The notes under the pieces were generated by a model that saw only the letters and a list, made by a program, of their open reading frames with translations, was not told the DNA's origin and did no database searches. Shown here in pieces: positions 6,665 to 14,908 of a DNA stretch of 50,237 nt; position 1 is the stretch's first letter, and each line of letters begins with the position of its first letter. Both the position numbers and the translations under genes were made by a program. The stretch comes from Bacteroidales bacterium (GTDB lineage Bacteria; Bacteroidota; Bacteroidia; Bacteroidales; F082), in contig JAFYNK010000010.1 in the NCBI GenBank assembly GCA_017548125.1, forward strand, positions 1-50,237, read 5' to 3'.

Positions 6665-9640
6665 ATGAGAAAATTAGTCTTTACCTTAATGATTGTTTTA
6701 TCATTTTGCGGTTGGGGTTTTGCTCAGAATGTCATTGAGCCTGAATTGCAAGATGTATTAAACCAAAAAGGCGATGAGATGATTAGTGTCAACATCATCT
6801 TGAAATCGCAGATGGATTCAGAAAAGCTGACTGCATGCGCTGCTAAAGCAACCGACAAGCAAGTCAGACGCAGCATCATGATCGACGAGCTCAAGCTCTT
6901 CTCTGAAAAAGAACAAAAAGAAATTTTATCTATCCTCAACGCAGAAGCAAAAAGCAACAGAGTTGCCGACATCAAAGGTCACTGGATGACCAACTACATC
7001 AACTGCAGCACCACACGCGATGTAATCTATCTCCTCGCCCAGCATCCTGATGTCATGATGATTGGCTACAACCAAGAGAAATATCTTCTTTGGGACGAAA
7101 AAGCTGAAGCTATAGAAGAAACAAGAAGCAAAACCATTGAAAACATCACCAAGGTCAATGCCGACGACGTTTGGGAAATGGGTTACACAGGCGAAGGTGT
7201 AATCGTTGCCGTCATCGACACTGGCGTCAACTACAACCACGTTGACGTTGCCGACCACTTATGGGACGGCGGCGCTGAGTTTCCTCACCACGGATACAAC
7301 ACATATTATAACAATAACGACCCTATGGATAAATTCGGTCACGGCTCACATTGCGCTGGCACAGTTTGCGGCGACGGCACTTCAGGCACAAAGACAGGCA
7401 TGGCTCCTAACGCTACTCTCATGTGCGTCAAGGCTCTCAGCGACGAAGGCGCCGGAACTGTTGACCATATCAACAACGGCATGGAATGGGCTATAGAACA
7501 TCAAGCCGACGTCTTGAGTCTGTCGTTAGGCATTCCAAACTCAACGACAACAGAAAGGACTATCTTACGTCGTACTTGCGTCAACGCATTGAACCTAGGC
7601 ATCGTTGCAGCAATAGCAGCAGGCAACGAAGGCAACATGCAATGGCAAGCTCCTATCCCAAACAACGTACGCGTTCCAGGCAGCTGCCCTCCTCCATGGC
7701 TGCATCCTGACCAAGCCAATGTCAACCCTGGCGAGTTGTCTTGCACCGTTTCTGTAGGCGCAGTCAACTATAACGACATCGCAGCAGCGTTCTCATCAAA
7801 CGGTCCTGTAACATGGCAAGAAACAGAATTCGCTGATTACGCCTACAACCCAGGCATCGGACTCATCCGTCCCGACATCTGCGCACCAGGCGAAGGCATC
7901 GTATCTCTCGACTTCAGCAACAACACAGGCCACGTCTCAATGAGCGGCACTTCAATGGCAACACCTTGTGTAGCTGGCATCATGGCTCTCATGCTGGAAA
8001 AGAAAGCCGACCTCACACCTGCTGAGATATGTATGATATTAGAGACAACAGGCGTCAAACTCACATCAACAAAGAGCAATATCACAGGTTCAGCCCGCGT
8101 CGATGCATTGGCAGCTATCGAAGCCATCGACAACGGCAACTTCGCTTATGTAAGCCACAACATCAATGACGACGAATTAGGCAATGGCAACGCTAACATC
8201 AACGCAATGGAACAAGCCAAGCTTAACGTCACCTTCACCAATAATTCTGAAGAATCTTACAGCAACATCAAAGCTGTTTTAAGAACCAACAACATTTTGG
8301 TAAGAATAGAAGATTCTATAGCAGAAATCAACACCATCGGCGCTAATGAGACTATATCAATCAACAATGAATTCGACTTCATTGTTGACGTAACAGCATC
8401 ATGCAGAGCATTATTAGCATTCGACGTATGTTTCTACAACTCCAACGACGAGTTAATTTCTATAATCAGAGTCCCTGTATTTGTAAGCAGCAGCGAGATA
8501 CAAATCTCATCTATCATTATTGAAAATGATGACAACGGCAACGGAATTCTTGACGCTGGTGAAACAGCCGACTTCGGTGTCATTCTTAACAACACCGGTA
8601 ACGAGTTGGAAGTAGCCTTCGACGCCACATTGTTATGCGAAGACAGCGACATCATCATCAATTCAAGCGAGACACGCTTCAATTCTATAGGCGGCGTATC
8701 TTCTGCTGTAGCTTTCTTCAACGTCACATTATCAGAAAATGTAAGCGACGTATTCAGCATTCCTTTCATCATGAACATCAGCAACGAATTCATGACAAAA
8801 GAATTAGAATTCTCATATTCAAATGCATGCAACGTTATCTTCGAGCTTAAAGACGATTACGGCGATGGCTGGGACGGCGCTGCTTTAATAGTAAAATACA
8901 ACGACGGAACTCCTGACGACGCTTTCACCATATCAAACGGATCTTCAAAAACATACACCAGACAAATACGAACAGGTGTTGAAGTGACACTCGAATGGGT
9001 CAAAGGAGCATGGGACTTGGAATGCAGCTTCGTAATCAAGAGAGAAAGCGGCGATGAAATATACAGCAACGGCGGATTCTTGAGCAACGGATTCTTATAT
9101 TCTTGGATCAACGACTGCTCTATCGTCAACGCCAACTATGAAATGTGCGAACCAGTACAAAACCTCAGCAACAACACAGAAGCTGGAGCTAACGTCAACA
9201 TCTCATGGGAAGCACCTGCAAACAGCCAGGCTATCGCTTATGAAATATACCGCGACTCTAGATTCTTGGGAACGACTGAAGAACTCACATTCACCGACGA
9301 GACAACCATAGGAAGAAACATTTACACCTACAGCGTAAGACCAGTCTACGACAACTGCTTCGGAACATTTGAAAATGTAGAGGTGTCATATTTCGACAGC
9401 GTATGCGAAGAACTCGTAAACTTCAACGTCACTGTTTATCCAAACCCATCAAGCAACGACTTCAACATCGTTTGTGAAAATATGACAAGAGTCAGAGTCT
9501 ATAACGTTATGGGTGCTATGATTTCAGACGTACAAGTCAGCGGCGGCAAGCACATCGTCAGCGGACTCGAATCAGGAATCTACTTCATCAACATAGAGAC
9601 AAACAACGGCAACGTGACACGTAAAGTTGTGAAGTTCTAA
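6665..9640 (+). CDS. Secreted subtilisin-like serine protease (S8) with T9SS sorting domain
   Basis: 991 residues. A signal peptide (MRKLVFTLMIVLSFCGWGFAQ) and an inhibitor-like propeptide (about 22-165) lead into an S8 catalytic domain. The triad is visible: Asp185 in VAVIDTGVN, His226 in GHGSHCAGT, Ser430 in MSGTSMATP; the oxyanion Asn lies in AAGNEG at about 321. A beta-sandwich region (about 490-715), a segment ELKDDYGDGWDGAAL (about 735-830) and an FN3-like domain (ISWEAPANSQAIAYEIYRD, about 855-930) follow. The protein ends in a T9SS type A domain (VYPNPSSNDF...GIYFINIETNNGNVTRKVVKF). It should be an extracellular endopeptidase feeding peptide fermentation. Monocistronic, with its own promoter and terminator. 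Assignment firm; substrate unknown. Confidence 0.93.
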   Translation: MRKLVFTLMIVLSFCGWGFAQNVIEPELQDVLNQKGDEMISVNIILKSQMDSEKLTACAAKATDKQVRRSIMIDELKLFSEKEQKEILSILNAEAKSNRVADIKGHWMTNYINCSTTRDVIYLLAQHPDVMMIGYNQEKYLLWDEKAEAIEETRSKTIENITKVNADDVWEMGYTGEGVIVAVIDTGVNYNHVDVADHLWDGGAEFPHHGYNTYYNNNDPMDKFGHGSHCAGTVCGDGTSGTKTGMAPNATLMCVKALSDEGAGTVDHINNGMEWAIEHQADVLSLSLGIPNSTTTERTILRRTCVNALNLGIVAAIAAGNEGNMQWQAPIPNNVRVPGSCPPPWLHPDQANVNPGELSCTVSVGAVNYNDIAAAFSSNGPVTWQETEFADYAYNPGIGLIRPDICAPGEGIVSLDFSNNTGHVSMSGTSMATPCVAGIMALMLEKKADLTPAEICMILETTGVKLTSTKSNITGSARVDALAAIEAIDNGNFAYVSHNINDDELGNGNANINAMEQAKLNVTFTNNSEESYSNIKAVLRTNNILVRIEDSIAEINTIGANETISINNEFDFIVDVTASCRALLAFDVCFYNSNDELISIIRVPVFVSSSEIQISSIIIENDDNGNGILDAGETADFGVILNNTGNELEVAFDATLLCEDSDIIINSSETRFNSIGGVSSAVAFFNVTLSENVSDVFSIPFIMNISNEFMTKELEFSYSNACNVIFELKDDYGDGWDGAALIVKYNDGTPDDAFTISNGSSKTYTRQIRTGVEVTLEWVKGAWDLECSFVIKRESGDEIYSNGGFLSNGFLYSWINDCSIVNANYEMCEPVQNLSNNTEAGANVNISWEAPANSQAIAYEIYRDSRFLGTTEELTFTDETTIGRNIYTYSVRPVYDNCFGTFENVEVSYFDSVCEELVNFNVTVYPNPSSNDFNIVCENMTRVRVYNVMGAMISDVQVSGGKHIVSGLESGIYFINIETNNGNVTRKVVKF

Positions 9641-9666
9641 GGACTACAAGACTACAAGACTACAAG
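9641..9666. repeat. GACTACAA tandem word directly after a stop codon
   Basis: Three copies of the 8-bp word GACTACAA start two bases after the TAA of the subtilase gene. The complementary array TTGTAGTC occurs at 9773-9796, and the same word family touches the stop codons of korB, the LiaF-like gene and the kinase gene. Confidence 0.75.
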
Positions 9667-9670
9667 CATA

Positions 9671-9704
9671 GGGGCTGCTCATGGATAATGGGCAGTCCTT
9701 TTTT
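9671..9704 (+). terminator. Intrinsic terminator of the subtilase gene
   Basis: Nine-bp stem GGGCTGCTC (9672-9680) with GGGCAGTCC (9690-9698; two G-U pairs), loop ATGGATAAT, then six T. A short ORF read through this structure is not considered real. Confidence 0.75.
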
Positions 9705-9801
9705 GTACGAAGCAATGGATATATGAAAAGCACATTGCTCACAGCTCAAGGCAAAAAACCTCTAACTAAAATTTGTAGTCTTGTAGTCTTGTGGTCTTTC
9801 A

Positions 9802-9889
9802 TTTGGGCGTTCCGGCGAAGCCGTCGGGCTTTCCGCTATATCTTTGCTCGCTACGCTCGCAAAGGATGCCGCTCCAATCCCTAACGCAT
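9802..9889. repeat. GC-rich palindromic element nested in a GACTACAA word array
   Basis: An 88-bp block of much higher GC than its surroundings, with internal hairpins CGGC-GAA-GCCG (about 9813-9823) and CTTTGC...GCAAAG (about 9842-9864) and matching ends (GGCGTT near the left, AACGC near the right). It interrupts an array of the word CTTGTAGT, which is present on both sides (9773-9796 and 9892-9907). I recall similar GGGCTTTCCGCTAT and GGATGCCGCT phrases as dispersed elements in Bacteroidetes genomes but cannot verify this here. No protein-coding sense is seen; the rest of 9705-9948 is non-coding. Confidence 0.55.
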
Positions 9890-9895
9890 TGGAGT

Positions 9896-9948
9896 CTTGT
9901 AGTCTTATTCAATATCCCATGTGCTGCCGCTGTTCAATAAGTCATCAA
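9896..9948 (-). repeat. 53-bp direct repeat, copy 1: detached duplicate of the korB 3' end
   Basis: Identical at 51 of 53 positions to 11449-11501 (differences at the sixth base and at the A/G just before the final TCAA). Read on the minus strand it encodes the last 13 codons of korB (DDLLNSGSTWDIE) and its TAA, with no korB gene upstream of it. It starts three bases past the stop codon of the ATPase gene. Confidence 0.85.
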
Positions 9949-9951
9949 AAT

Positions 9952-11199
9952 TCAAATATCATTATTAAGCAAAAAGTCGTATATACTGATTATCTGGATA
10001 CCATTTTCATCACTCCACGATTTTGTATGCTCTCCCACTATTATCAACTTCCTAAATGAATCTCCTATCAATCTTAAAGAACGCTTTTCCTGCTCTATCT
10101 TTTCATCATCCGGCATACGCCATGCTGATTGTATATATACTCTTTCACTTCCTTTATTGCATACAAAATCAACCTCCAATGTCACTCTATGTTGTTGCCC
10201 TTCCGAATTTCTAATCCTATGATTGATATTTCCAACATCAACAAGCCAACCTCGCATCCTCATCTCGTTATATATTATATTTTCCATCAAATGGGTCAGT
10301 TCATGCTGTCTAAACGAAAGAACAGCATTCCTCAAACCTATATCTTGATAATAACATTTGTATAATGAACCTATATACTTACGTCCTTTTATATCATATC
10401 TTTCAGATTTCTCTATCAAAAAAGCATCTTGCATATACTCCATATATGTAGATATGGTTTTATCTGAAATGTTTTGAACTTTATTTACTGATTTAAAAGT
10501 ATTAGCAATATTCGACGTATTGATAGGTGCTCCTATACTTGATGATAATATTTTTGAAAGTTCCTCAAATTCTACTTTCAATTCTATGTTATTGCGTTCA
10601 TAAATATCACGAAGATATACTGTTCGATATAATCGACGTAAAAATTCAGACTTCTTCTCATCTCCATCTTGCGTCAATAACTGCGGCAATCCACCATACA
10701 TCATATATTCCGCCCACGCTTCTTCTTTTGAACCATCATATACCGACATAAATTCTGCAAACGACAGTGGCCATACATGAATTTCATCACCTCTTCCCCT
10801 AAATTCTGTCACTACATCTGATGATAAAAATCGTGAATTTGAACCTGTTACATATACATCCAAACCGTCTGTCACAGATAATGTTGAAAGCACCTCTATA
10901 AAGTCATCAACTTCTTGAACTTCATCAATAATTATATAATAAGTTAATTTATCTTGTATTTTGCCCTCTATCCAATCCAACATATAGTCTGGATTTTTAA
11001 AAGGCTTATTTTTTCTATTTTCCATATCAATTACTATAATATGGTCTTCTGAAACGCCTTCTTCTATCAAATTCTGATAAAATAGTTTCTTTAATAAGAA
11101 TGACTTGCCAGATCGACGCAATCCTGTGATTATCTTAATTAGCCCGTTACCTTTTGAACGTATAAGTTTTTCTATATATGCTTTTCTTTTAACAATCAT
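9952..11199 (-). CDS. Orphan AAA-type ATPase with DUF4143-like C-terminal domain
   Basis: 415 residues, the usual length for the family. N-terminal P-loop GLRRSGKS (about 27-34), Walker B YYIIIDEVQE (about 87-96), sensor-like VYVTGSN, then PLSFAEFMSVYDG and YGGLPQLL. A winged-helix-like middle and a C-terminal nuclease-like or DUF4143 part follow, with NIIYNEMRMRGWLVDVG...LEVDFVCNKGSERVYIQ. Such ATPases are very common in Bacteroidetes, often as solitary, laterally spread genes of unknown job. This copy is AT-rich compared with korAB and sits inside a 53-bp direct repeat, which supports acquisition. Start at 11199 is the only good ATG and gives a family-typical MIVKRK opening. Biochemical role not known. 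Confidence 0.85.
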   Translation of the reverse strand: MIVKRKAYIEKLIRSKGNGLIKIITGLRRSGKSFLLKKLFYQNLIEEGVSEDHIIVIDMENRKNKPFKNPDYMLDWIEGKIQDKLTYYIIIDEVQEVDDFIEVLSTLSVTDGLDVYVTGSNSRFLSSDVVTEFRGRGDEIHVWPLSFAEFMSVYDGSKEEAWAEYMMYGGLPQLLTQDGDEKKSEFLRRLYRTVYLRDIYERNNIELKVEFEELSKILSSSIGAPINTSNIANTFKSVNKVQNISDKTISTYMEYMQDAFLIEKSERYDIKGRKYIGSLYKCYYQDIGLRNAVLSFRQHELTHLMENIIYNEMRMRGWLVDVGNINHRIRNSEGQQHRVTLEVDFVCNKGSERVYIQSAWRMPDDEKIEQEKRSLRLIGDSFRKLIIVGEHTKSWSDENGIQIISIYDFLLNNDI

Positions 11200-11213
11200 A
11201 CTTTTCGAATTAA

Positions 11214-11247
11214 TGTCACATGTGACAGTTTTCAGAAGACAAAATTA
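11214..11247 (-). promoter_or_regulatory. -7 element and 14-bp palindrome upstream of the ATPase gene
   Basis: On the minus strand TAATTTTG (11240-11247) matches the -7 consensus; no convincing -33 was found. Between it and the ATG lies the perfect palindrome TGTCACATGTGACA (11214-11227), placed where a repressor would block transcription or where it would be part of the leader. Confidence 0.5.
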
Positions 11248-11390
11248 CATATTTTCAATTAAAATAATCACATAACTAATACTTTTTTTACAAATATTAT
11301 TATCAAAATTTCAAACATGTCTAGCCTATAAATTTATTCAATAATTATGAATTATTTAAAAAAAATCATACTCATTACCTTTTAACATTC

Positions 11391-11428
11391 AAAAAAAAAA
11401 TCCGCTACTTCTCAGTAACGGATTTTTT
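11391..11428 (-). terminator. Intrinsic terminator of korAB
   Basis: Minus-strand stem AATCCGTTAC with GTAGCGGATT (one G-U pair) and a short TGAGAA loop, followed by a run of T. It lies about 30 bp after the korB stop. The remaining 11248-11390 is AT-rich and empty. Confidence 0.75.
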
Positions 11429-11448
11429 ATTATAATACAACTTGTTGT

Positions 11449-11501
11449 CTTGTTGTCTTATTCAATATCCCATGTGCTGCCGCTGTTCAATAAGTCGTCA
11501 A
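11449..11501 (-). repeat. 53-bp direct repeat, copy 2: genuine korB 3' end
   Basis: Partner of 9896-9948 (51/53 identical). Here it is continuous with the rest of korB. It includes part of a GACAACAA word array (11441-11460) that begins at the stop codon. Confidence 0.85.
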
Positions 11502-12488
11502 CGCATTTGATGCTTGATTTTGATGTTTCGTTTTCAATAACGCCGTCCAAACAATCGTTGTATGTTGGAGCTTCAACGTTACGGATAACACCTATTGCCA
11601 CTGGGAATTCTGGTGGTGCCATGTGAGCCAACATCATGTGGATACCTGTTGTTGGTTCTTTTTCATCGTGTACCAAGATGTCTGCTTCTGTAACACCGTT
11701 TTCGCCTATTGTAGCTACTTCAAGGTGGTTGCCAACTAATCTGATACCTTTGTTGCGTTCTTTACCGAAGATCAATGGTTTTCCGTGAACGCATTTTACT
11801 TGCATATCGTCACGTACTTCCTTAGCTGTGATGTTTTCGTGGATGCCGTTTGAGAAGATCATACAGTTTTGAAGTACTTCAACAACTGAGAGACCGTCGT
11901 GGTTCTTAGCTTGGTGGCAGATGTCTGTGAGTTCTGCTGTGTTGACGTCAACGCCACGTGCGAAGAATTTACCACCAGCACCGATTACGAGTTCACCAAC
12001 GTTGAATGGATCTTCGTATGTTCCTTGTGGAGATGTCTTTGTGACTGTACCACGGAATGTACATGGTGAGAACTGACCTTTTGTCAAACCGTAGATACGA
12101 TTGTTGAAAAGGAGAAGGTTCATGTCGATGTTACGACGGACAGCGTGGATGAAGTGGTTACCACCGATAGCTGTACAGTCGCCGTCACCTGTGATGACCC
12201 ATACGGAGAGGTTTGGATTAGCAAGTTTCACGCCTGTAGCGATAGCTGCTGCACGGCCGTGGATGCTATGGAATCCGTATGTGTTCATATAATATGGGAA
12301 GCGTGAAGAACAGCCGATACCAGAAACAACAACGATATCTTCTTTTTTCTTTCCTAATTTTGGGAATACGTCTTCAACAGCTTTCAAGATTGCATGGTCG
12401 CCACAACCTGGCACCATTTAACTATTTGATCGCTTACGAAATCTTCTTTTGTAAGATTAACAACCTGATTGTTATTTATATTTTCCAT
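11458..12488 (-). CDS. korB: 2-oxoacid:ferredoxin oxidoreductase beta subunit (KorB), with a one-base frameshift near the N-terminus
   Basis: TPP-binding beta subunit: GDGDCTAIGGNHFIHAVRRN is the TPP/Mg motif, and IGCSS, GLTKGQFSP and SVVEVLQNC are typical. The long frame starts at 12417 with MVPGCGDH, but family members begin 22-25 residues earlier with ...VKWCPGCGDH. That N-terminus is present from ATG 12488 (MENINNNQVVNLTKEDFVSDQIVKWC, in pieces), in a different frame. The minus-strand TGGTGCCAGGTTGT lacks one C relative to the expected TGGTGCCCAGGTTGT, near 12408-12411. With that base restored the gene is 1032 bp (343 aa), the normal size. It starts 9 bp after korA. The frameshift is either an assembly error or a recent lesion. 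Works with KorA to turn 2-oxoglutarate (or another 2-oxoacid) and CoA into acyl-CoA, CO2 and reduced ferredoxin. Confidence 0.88.
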
Positions 12489-12497
12489 AGTACTCTC

Positions 12498-14339
12498 TTA
12501 TTTTAAAAGGTCATTAAACTTATTTTCTAATTCGGCTGTCAAGAATGGCAAGCCTTGTACCTTATTATATTGTTCGTAGATATGTCCAGGGTGTTTCATG
12601 CGTAAGTAGTTAGCAAATTGACCTCTGTTCATTTCACAAACGACGATCTTCTTATGACCGCTCAACACTTGTTCTGTGTTTTTTGGAAGTGGAGAGATGT
12701 GGCGGAAGTGAGCGTGTGCTACTGACTTGCCTTCTGCGATCATCTTTTCAACTACTGAAAGAACAACGCCGTAAGTACCGCCCCAGCTTACTACGAGGAG
12801 GTCAGCGTTAGGGTCGCCGATGATTTCTTGTTCTGGGATGAAGTTAGCAACGCGGTTGACTTTTTCTTCACGAAGCTGAGTCATGAGTTCGTGGTTTCTT
12901 GGGTCGTGAGAAACGTTACCTTTGCCGTTTTCTTTTTCGAGACCACCGATGCGGTGACGTAAGCCTTCTGTTCCAGGGATAGCCCATTCGCGGCGTAATT
13001 TTTCTTCATCGCGGCGATATGGTTGGTATTCTGGATCGTTAGCCTTAGCGATTGGAGGAACGATAGCTGGAAGGTCAGCTACTCTTGGGATACGGAAGAT
13101 TTCTGTACCGTTGCCGAGAGCACCGTCTGTCAACAAGATAACTGGTGTCATGTGTTCCAATGCGAGTTTACAAGCTTCGAATGCTGAGTAGAAGCAGTCA
13201 ACTGAGCTCTTAGCTGCCAATACGATGAGAGGAGCGTCGCCGTTACGGCCGTATAAAGCTTGCATCAAGTCGCTTTGTTCTGTCTTAGTAGGAAGACCTG
13301 TTGAAGGACCGCCGCGTTGTACGTCGATGACGACGAGTGGAAGTTCTGTCATGACAGCGAGGCCGAGGGCTTCTGATTTAAGAGAGAGACCAGGACCTGA
13401 AGTTGTTGTCACTGACAAGCAACCTGCGAATGAAGCGCCGATTGATGATGTGATACCAGCGATTTCGTCTTCAGCTTGGTAAGCTTTAACTTTTAAGTCT
13501 TTATGTTTTGTAAGTTCAACCAAGATGTCTGTAGCAGGAGTGATAGGATAAGAACCTACGAACAATTGGCGACCTGAGCGTTCGCTAGCTGCCATGAGAC
13601 CCCATGCTGTAGCGACGTTACCAGAGATGTCACGATATTTTCCCTTAGGAAGTTCAGCTGGTTGAATACGATATGTGTTAGCAAATATTTCGAGAGTGTC
13701 AGCGTAGCTGTAACCAGCAGCGACAACAGTCTTGTTTGCTTCAATAACCTGAGGTTTGTTTTTGAATTTTGTTTCGAAATAATGGTTAAGCTGAGTGATG
13801 TCGCGGTTGAAGAGGTACATAACGATACCGAGAGCGAACATGTTCTTTGACTTAAGCATTGATTTTCTATCCATTCCGAAGTCTTTCAAAGCTTCCATTG
13901 TAAGAGATGAGATAGGAGCCTTGATGACTTTATATTGACTGAGAGTATCGTCTGTTGTTGGGTCAGAAGTGTAACCTGCTTTTTCAAGAGATTTGTCAGT
14001 CAATGAATCGACGTCGAAAATGATTGTTGTGCCAGGCTTTAACCAGCGCATATTAGCTTTGATAGAAGCTGGATTCATAGCAACCAACACATCGCAGAGG
14101 TCACCTGTTGTGTGTACTGGTTTATGACCGAAGTGCACTTGGAATCCTGAAACGCCAGACACTGTACCTTGTGGAGGACGAATTTCAGCTGGATAGTCTG
14201 GGAATGTAGCGAAATCGTTACCGGCAAATGCTGTTGAATCTGAGAACAAATTACCAGTCAATTGCATACCGTCTCCTGAGTCACCCGCAAAACGGATAAC
14301 CACCTGTTCGAGTTCTACAACTTTTGATGTTTTTGTCAT
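12498..14339 (-). CDS. korA: 2-oxoacid:ferredoxin oxidoreductase alpha subunit (KorA, gamma-alpha fusion)
   Basis: 613 residues. The N-terminal gamma-type domain (VVIRFAGDSGDGMQLTGNLF, about 12-190) is fused to the pyrimidine-binding alpha domain (GNVATAWGLMAASERSGRQLFVGSYPITPATDILVEL, GLSLKSEALGLAVMTELPLVVIDVQRGGPSTGLPTKTEQSDL) and a C-terminal transketolase-like domain (ADLLVVSWGGTYG...FRHISPLPKN). The gamma-alpha fusion with separate beta and no ferredoxin domain is the Kor/Oor type; 2-oxoglutarate is the likeliest substrate, though pyruvate or branched-chain 2-oxoacids cannot be excluded. First gene of the korAB operon. A ferredoxin gene is transcribed divergently from the same intergenic region. 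Confidence 0.92.
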   Translation of the reverse strand: MTKTSKVVELEQVVIRFAGDSGDGMQLTGNLFSDSTAFAGNDFATFPDYPAEIRPPQGTVSGVSGFQVHFGHKPVHTTGDLCDVLVAMNPASIKANMRWLKPGTTIIFDVDSLTDKSLEKAGYTSDPTTDDTLSQYKVIKAPISSLTMEALKDFGMDRKSMLKSKNMFALGIVMYLFNRDITQLNHYFETKFKNKPQVIEANKTVVAAGYSYADTLEIFANTYRIQPAELPKGKYRDISGNVATAWGLMAASERSGRQLFVGSYPITPATDILVELTKHKDLKVKAYQAEDEIAGITSSIGASFAGCLSVTTTSGPGLSLKSEALGLAVMTELPLVVIDVQRGGPSTGLPTKTEQSDLMQALYGRNGDAPLIVLAAKSSVDCFYSAFEACKLALEHMTPVILLTDGALGNGTEIFRIPRVADLPAIVPPIAKANDPEYQPYRRDEEKLRREWAIPGTEGLRHRIGGLEKENGKGNVSHDPRNHELMTQLREEKVNRVANFIPEQEIIGDPNADLLVVSWGGTYGVVLSVVEKMIAEGKSVAHAHFRHISPLPKNTEQVLSGHKKIVVCEMNRGQFANYLRMKHPGHIYEQYNKVQGLPFLTAELENKFNDLLK

Positions 14340-14458
14340 AGTAAAACTATATTAATGTTGTATTAATTTTGTTTGTTCAAATTTTCTGCAAATGTAGTTA
14401 TTTATTTATTAATACAACAAAAATATAGCAAAAAGATTTTTATTATTTTTTCATTTTT

Positions 14459-14492
14459 TTTGAGCTACATACCGATTATCTTTATATCTTTG
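14459..14492 (+). promoter_or_regulatory. Promoter of the ferredoxin gene
   Basis: TTTG at 14459-14462, 22 bp spacer, TATCTTTG at 14485-14492, 35 bp before the ATG at 14528. Confidence 0.6.
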
Positions 14493-14527
14493 CAGCAATA
14501 ATTCAAAAAAATTAAATTAAAATAATT

Positions 14528-14695
14528 ATGGCTTACAAAATTTTAGACAATTGTGTAGCATGCGGTACTTGCATCGATGAGTGCCCAGTTGGTGCTATTT
14601 CTGAAGGCGACATCTATGTAATTGATGCTGATGCATGTGTTGGCTGCGGCTCATGTGCTGGTGCATGTCCAAACGATGCTATCGTCGAAGATTAA
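14528..14695 (+). CDS. Small 2[4Fe-4S] ferredoxin
   Basis: A 55-residue ORF beginning [20 protein letters not shown] and ending [19 protein letters not shown]. Two complete CxxCxxCxxxCP clusters give a clostridial-type two-cluster ferredoxin. Cytoplasmic electron carrier with very low potential. Its place beside korAB (divergent) suggests it accepts electrons from KorAB, and possibly from IorAB at 39-41 kb, whose alpha subunit lacks the usual ferredoxin domain (inference). Own promoter, and a strong terminator 27 bp after the stop. Confidence 0.95.
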   Translation: MAYKILDNCVACGTCIDECPVGAISEGDIYVIDADACVGCGSCAGACPNDAIVED

Positions 14696-14722
14696 GAATT
14701 AAAATTTTATTCGTTAAAAGGG

Positions 14723-14755
14723 AAAAAAACTCGACAGTAATGCCGAGTTTTTTTT
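14723..14755 (+). terminator. Intrinsic terminator of the ferredoxin gene
   Basis: AAAAAAACTCG (14723-14733) pairs with CGAGTTTTTTT (from 14744) around a 10-nt loop; works in both directions in principle. Confidence 0.8.
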
Positions 14756-14795
14756 ATGACCAACTTTGAGCTAAGAACCATTGAACTCCTAACTC

Positions 14796-14860
14796 CATCA
14801 CCACATCACCACATCACCACATTACTACATTACTACATTACTACATTACTACATTACTAC
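14796..14860. repeat. Tandem ATCACCAC / ATTACTAC 8-bp word array
   Basis: Three CATCACCA units followed by about five ATTACTAC units, between the convergent ferredoxin and lipoprotein genes. Shorter arrays of the same word lie at 28567-28590 and 29824-29848. Confidence 0.85.
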
Positions 14861-14897
14861 AAAAAAAGGCGTCACCCTATTTCAGAGTAACGCCCTA
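14861..14897 (-). terminator. Intrinsic terminator of the large lipoprotein gene
   Basis: Minus strand: GGCGTTACTCT, loop GAAAT, AGGGTGACGCC, then seven T; G-U pairs only. Confidence 0.8.
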
Positions 14898-14908
14898 ATT
14901 ATGAATTA

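Larger units (their letters stand above)
9949..11448 (-). mobile_element. 1.5-kb ATPase cassette inserted at the korB 3' end (inferred)
   Basis: The segment between the two 53-bp repeats is 1500 bp and contains only the ATPase gene, its upstream palindrome and the korB terminator. The repeats lie in direct orientation, and the korB end is intact on one side and duplicated on the other. That is the arrangement left by integration into a gene end, or by a duplication/Campbell-type event. No integrase or transposase is present, so mobility is an inference. Confidence 0.5.

Noticed and set aside
8434-8832. 132-codon minus-strand ORF inside the subtilase gene
   Set aside because: Antisense shadow of the beta-sandwich region; no start context or motif.
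9681-9884. 67-codon ORF between the subtilase and the ATPase genes
   Set aside because: It begins inside the terminator loop and runs through word arrays and the GC-rich palindromic element; no protein-like composition or family pattern.
14796-14860. CRISPR-like array
   Set aside because: Units are 8 bp with no spacers; it is a simple tandem word array, and no cas genes are present.
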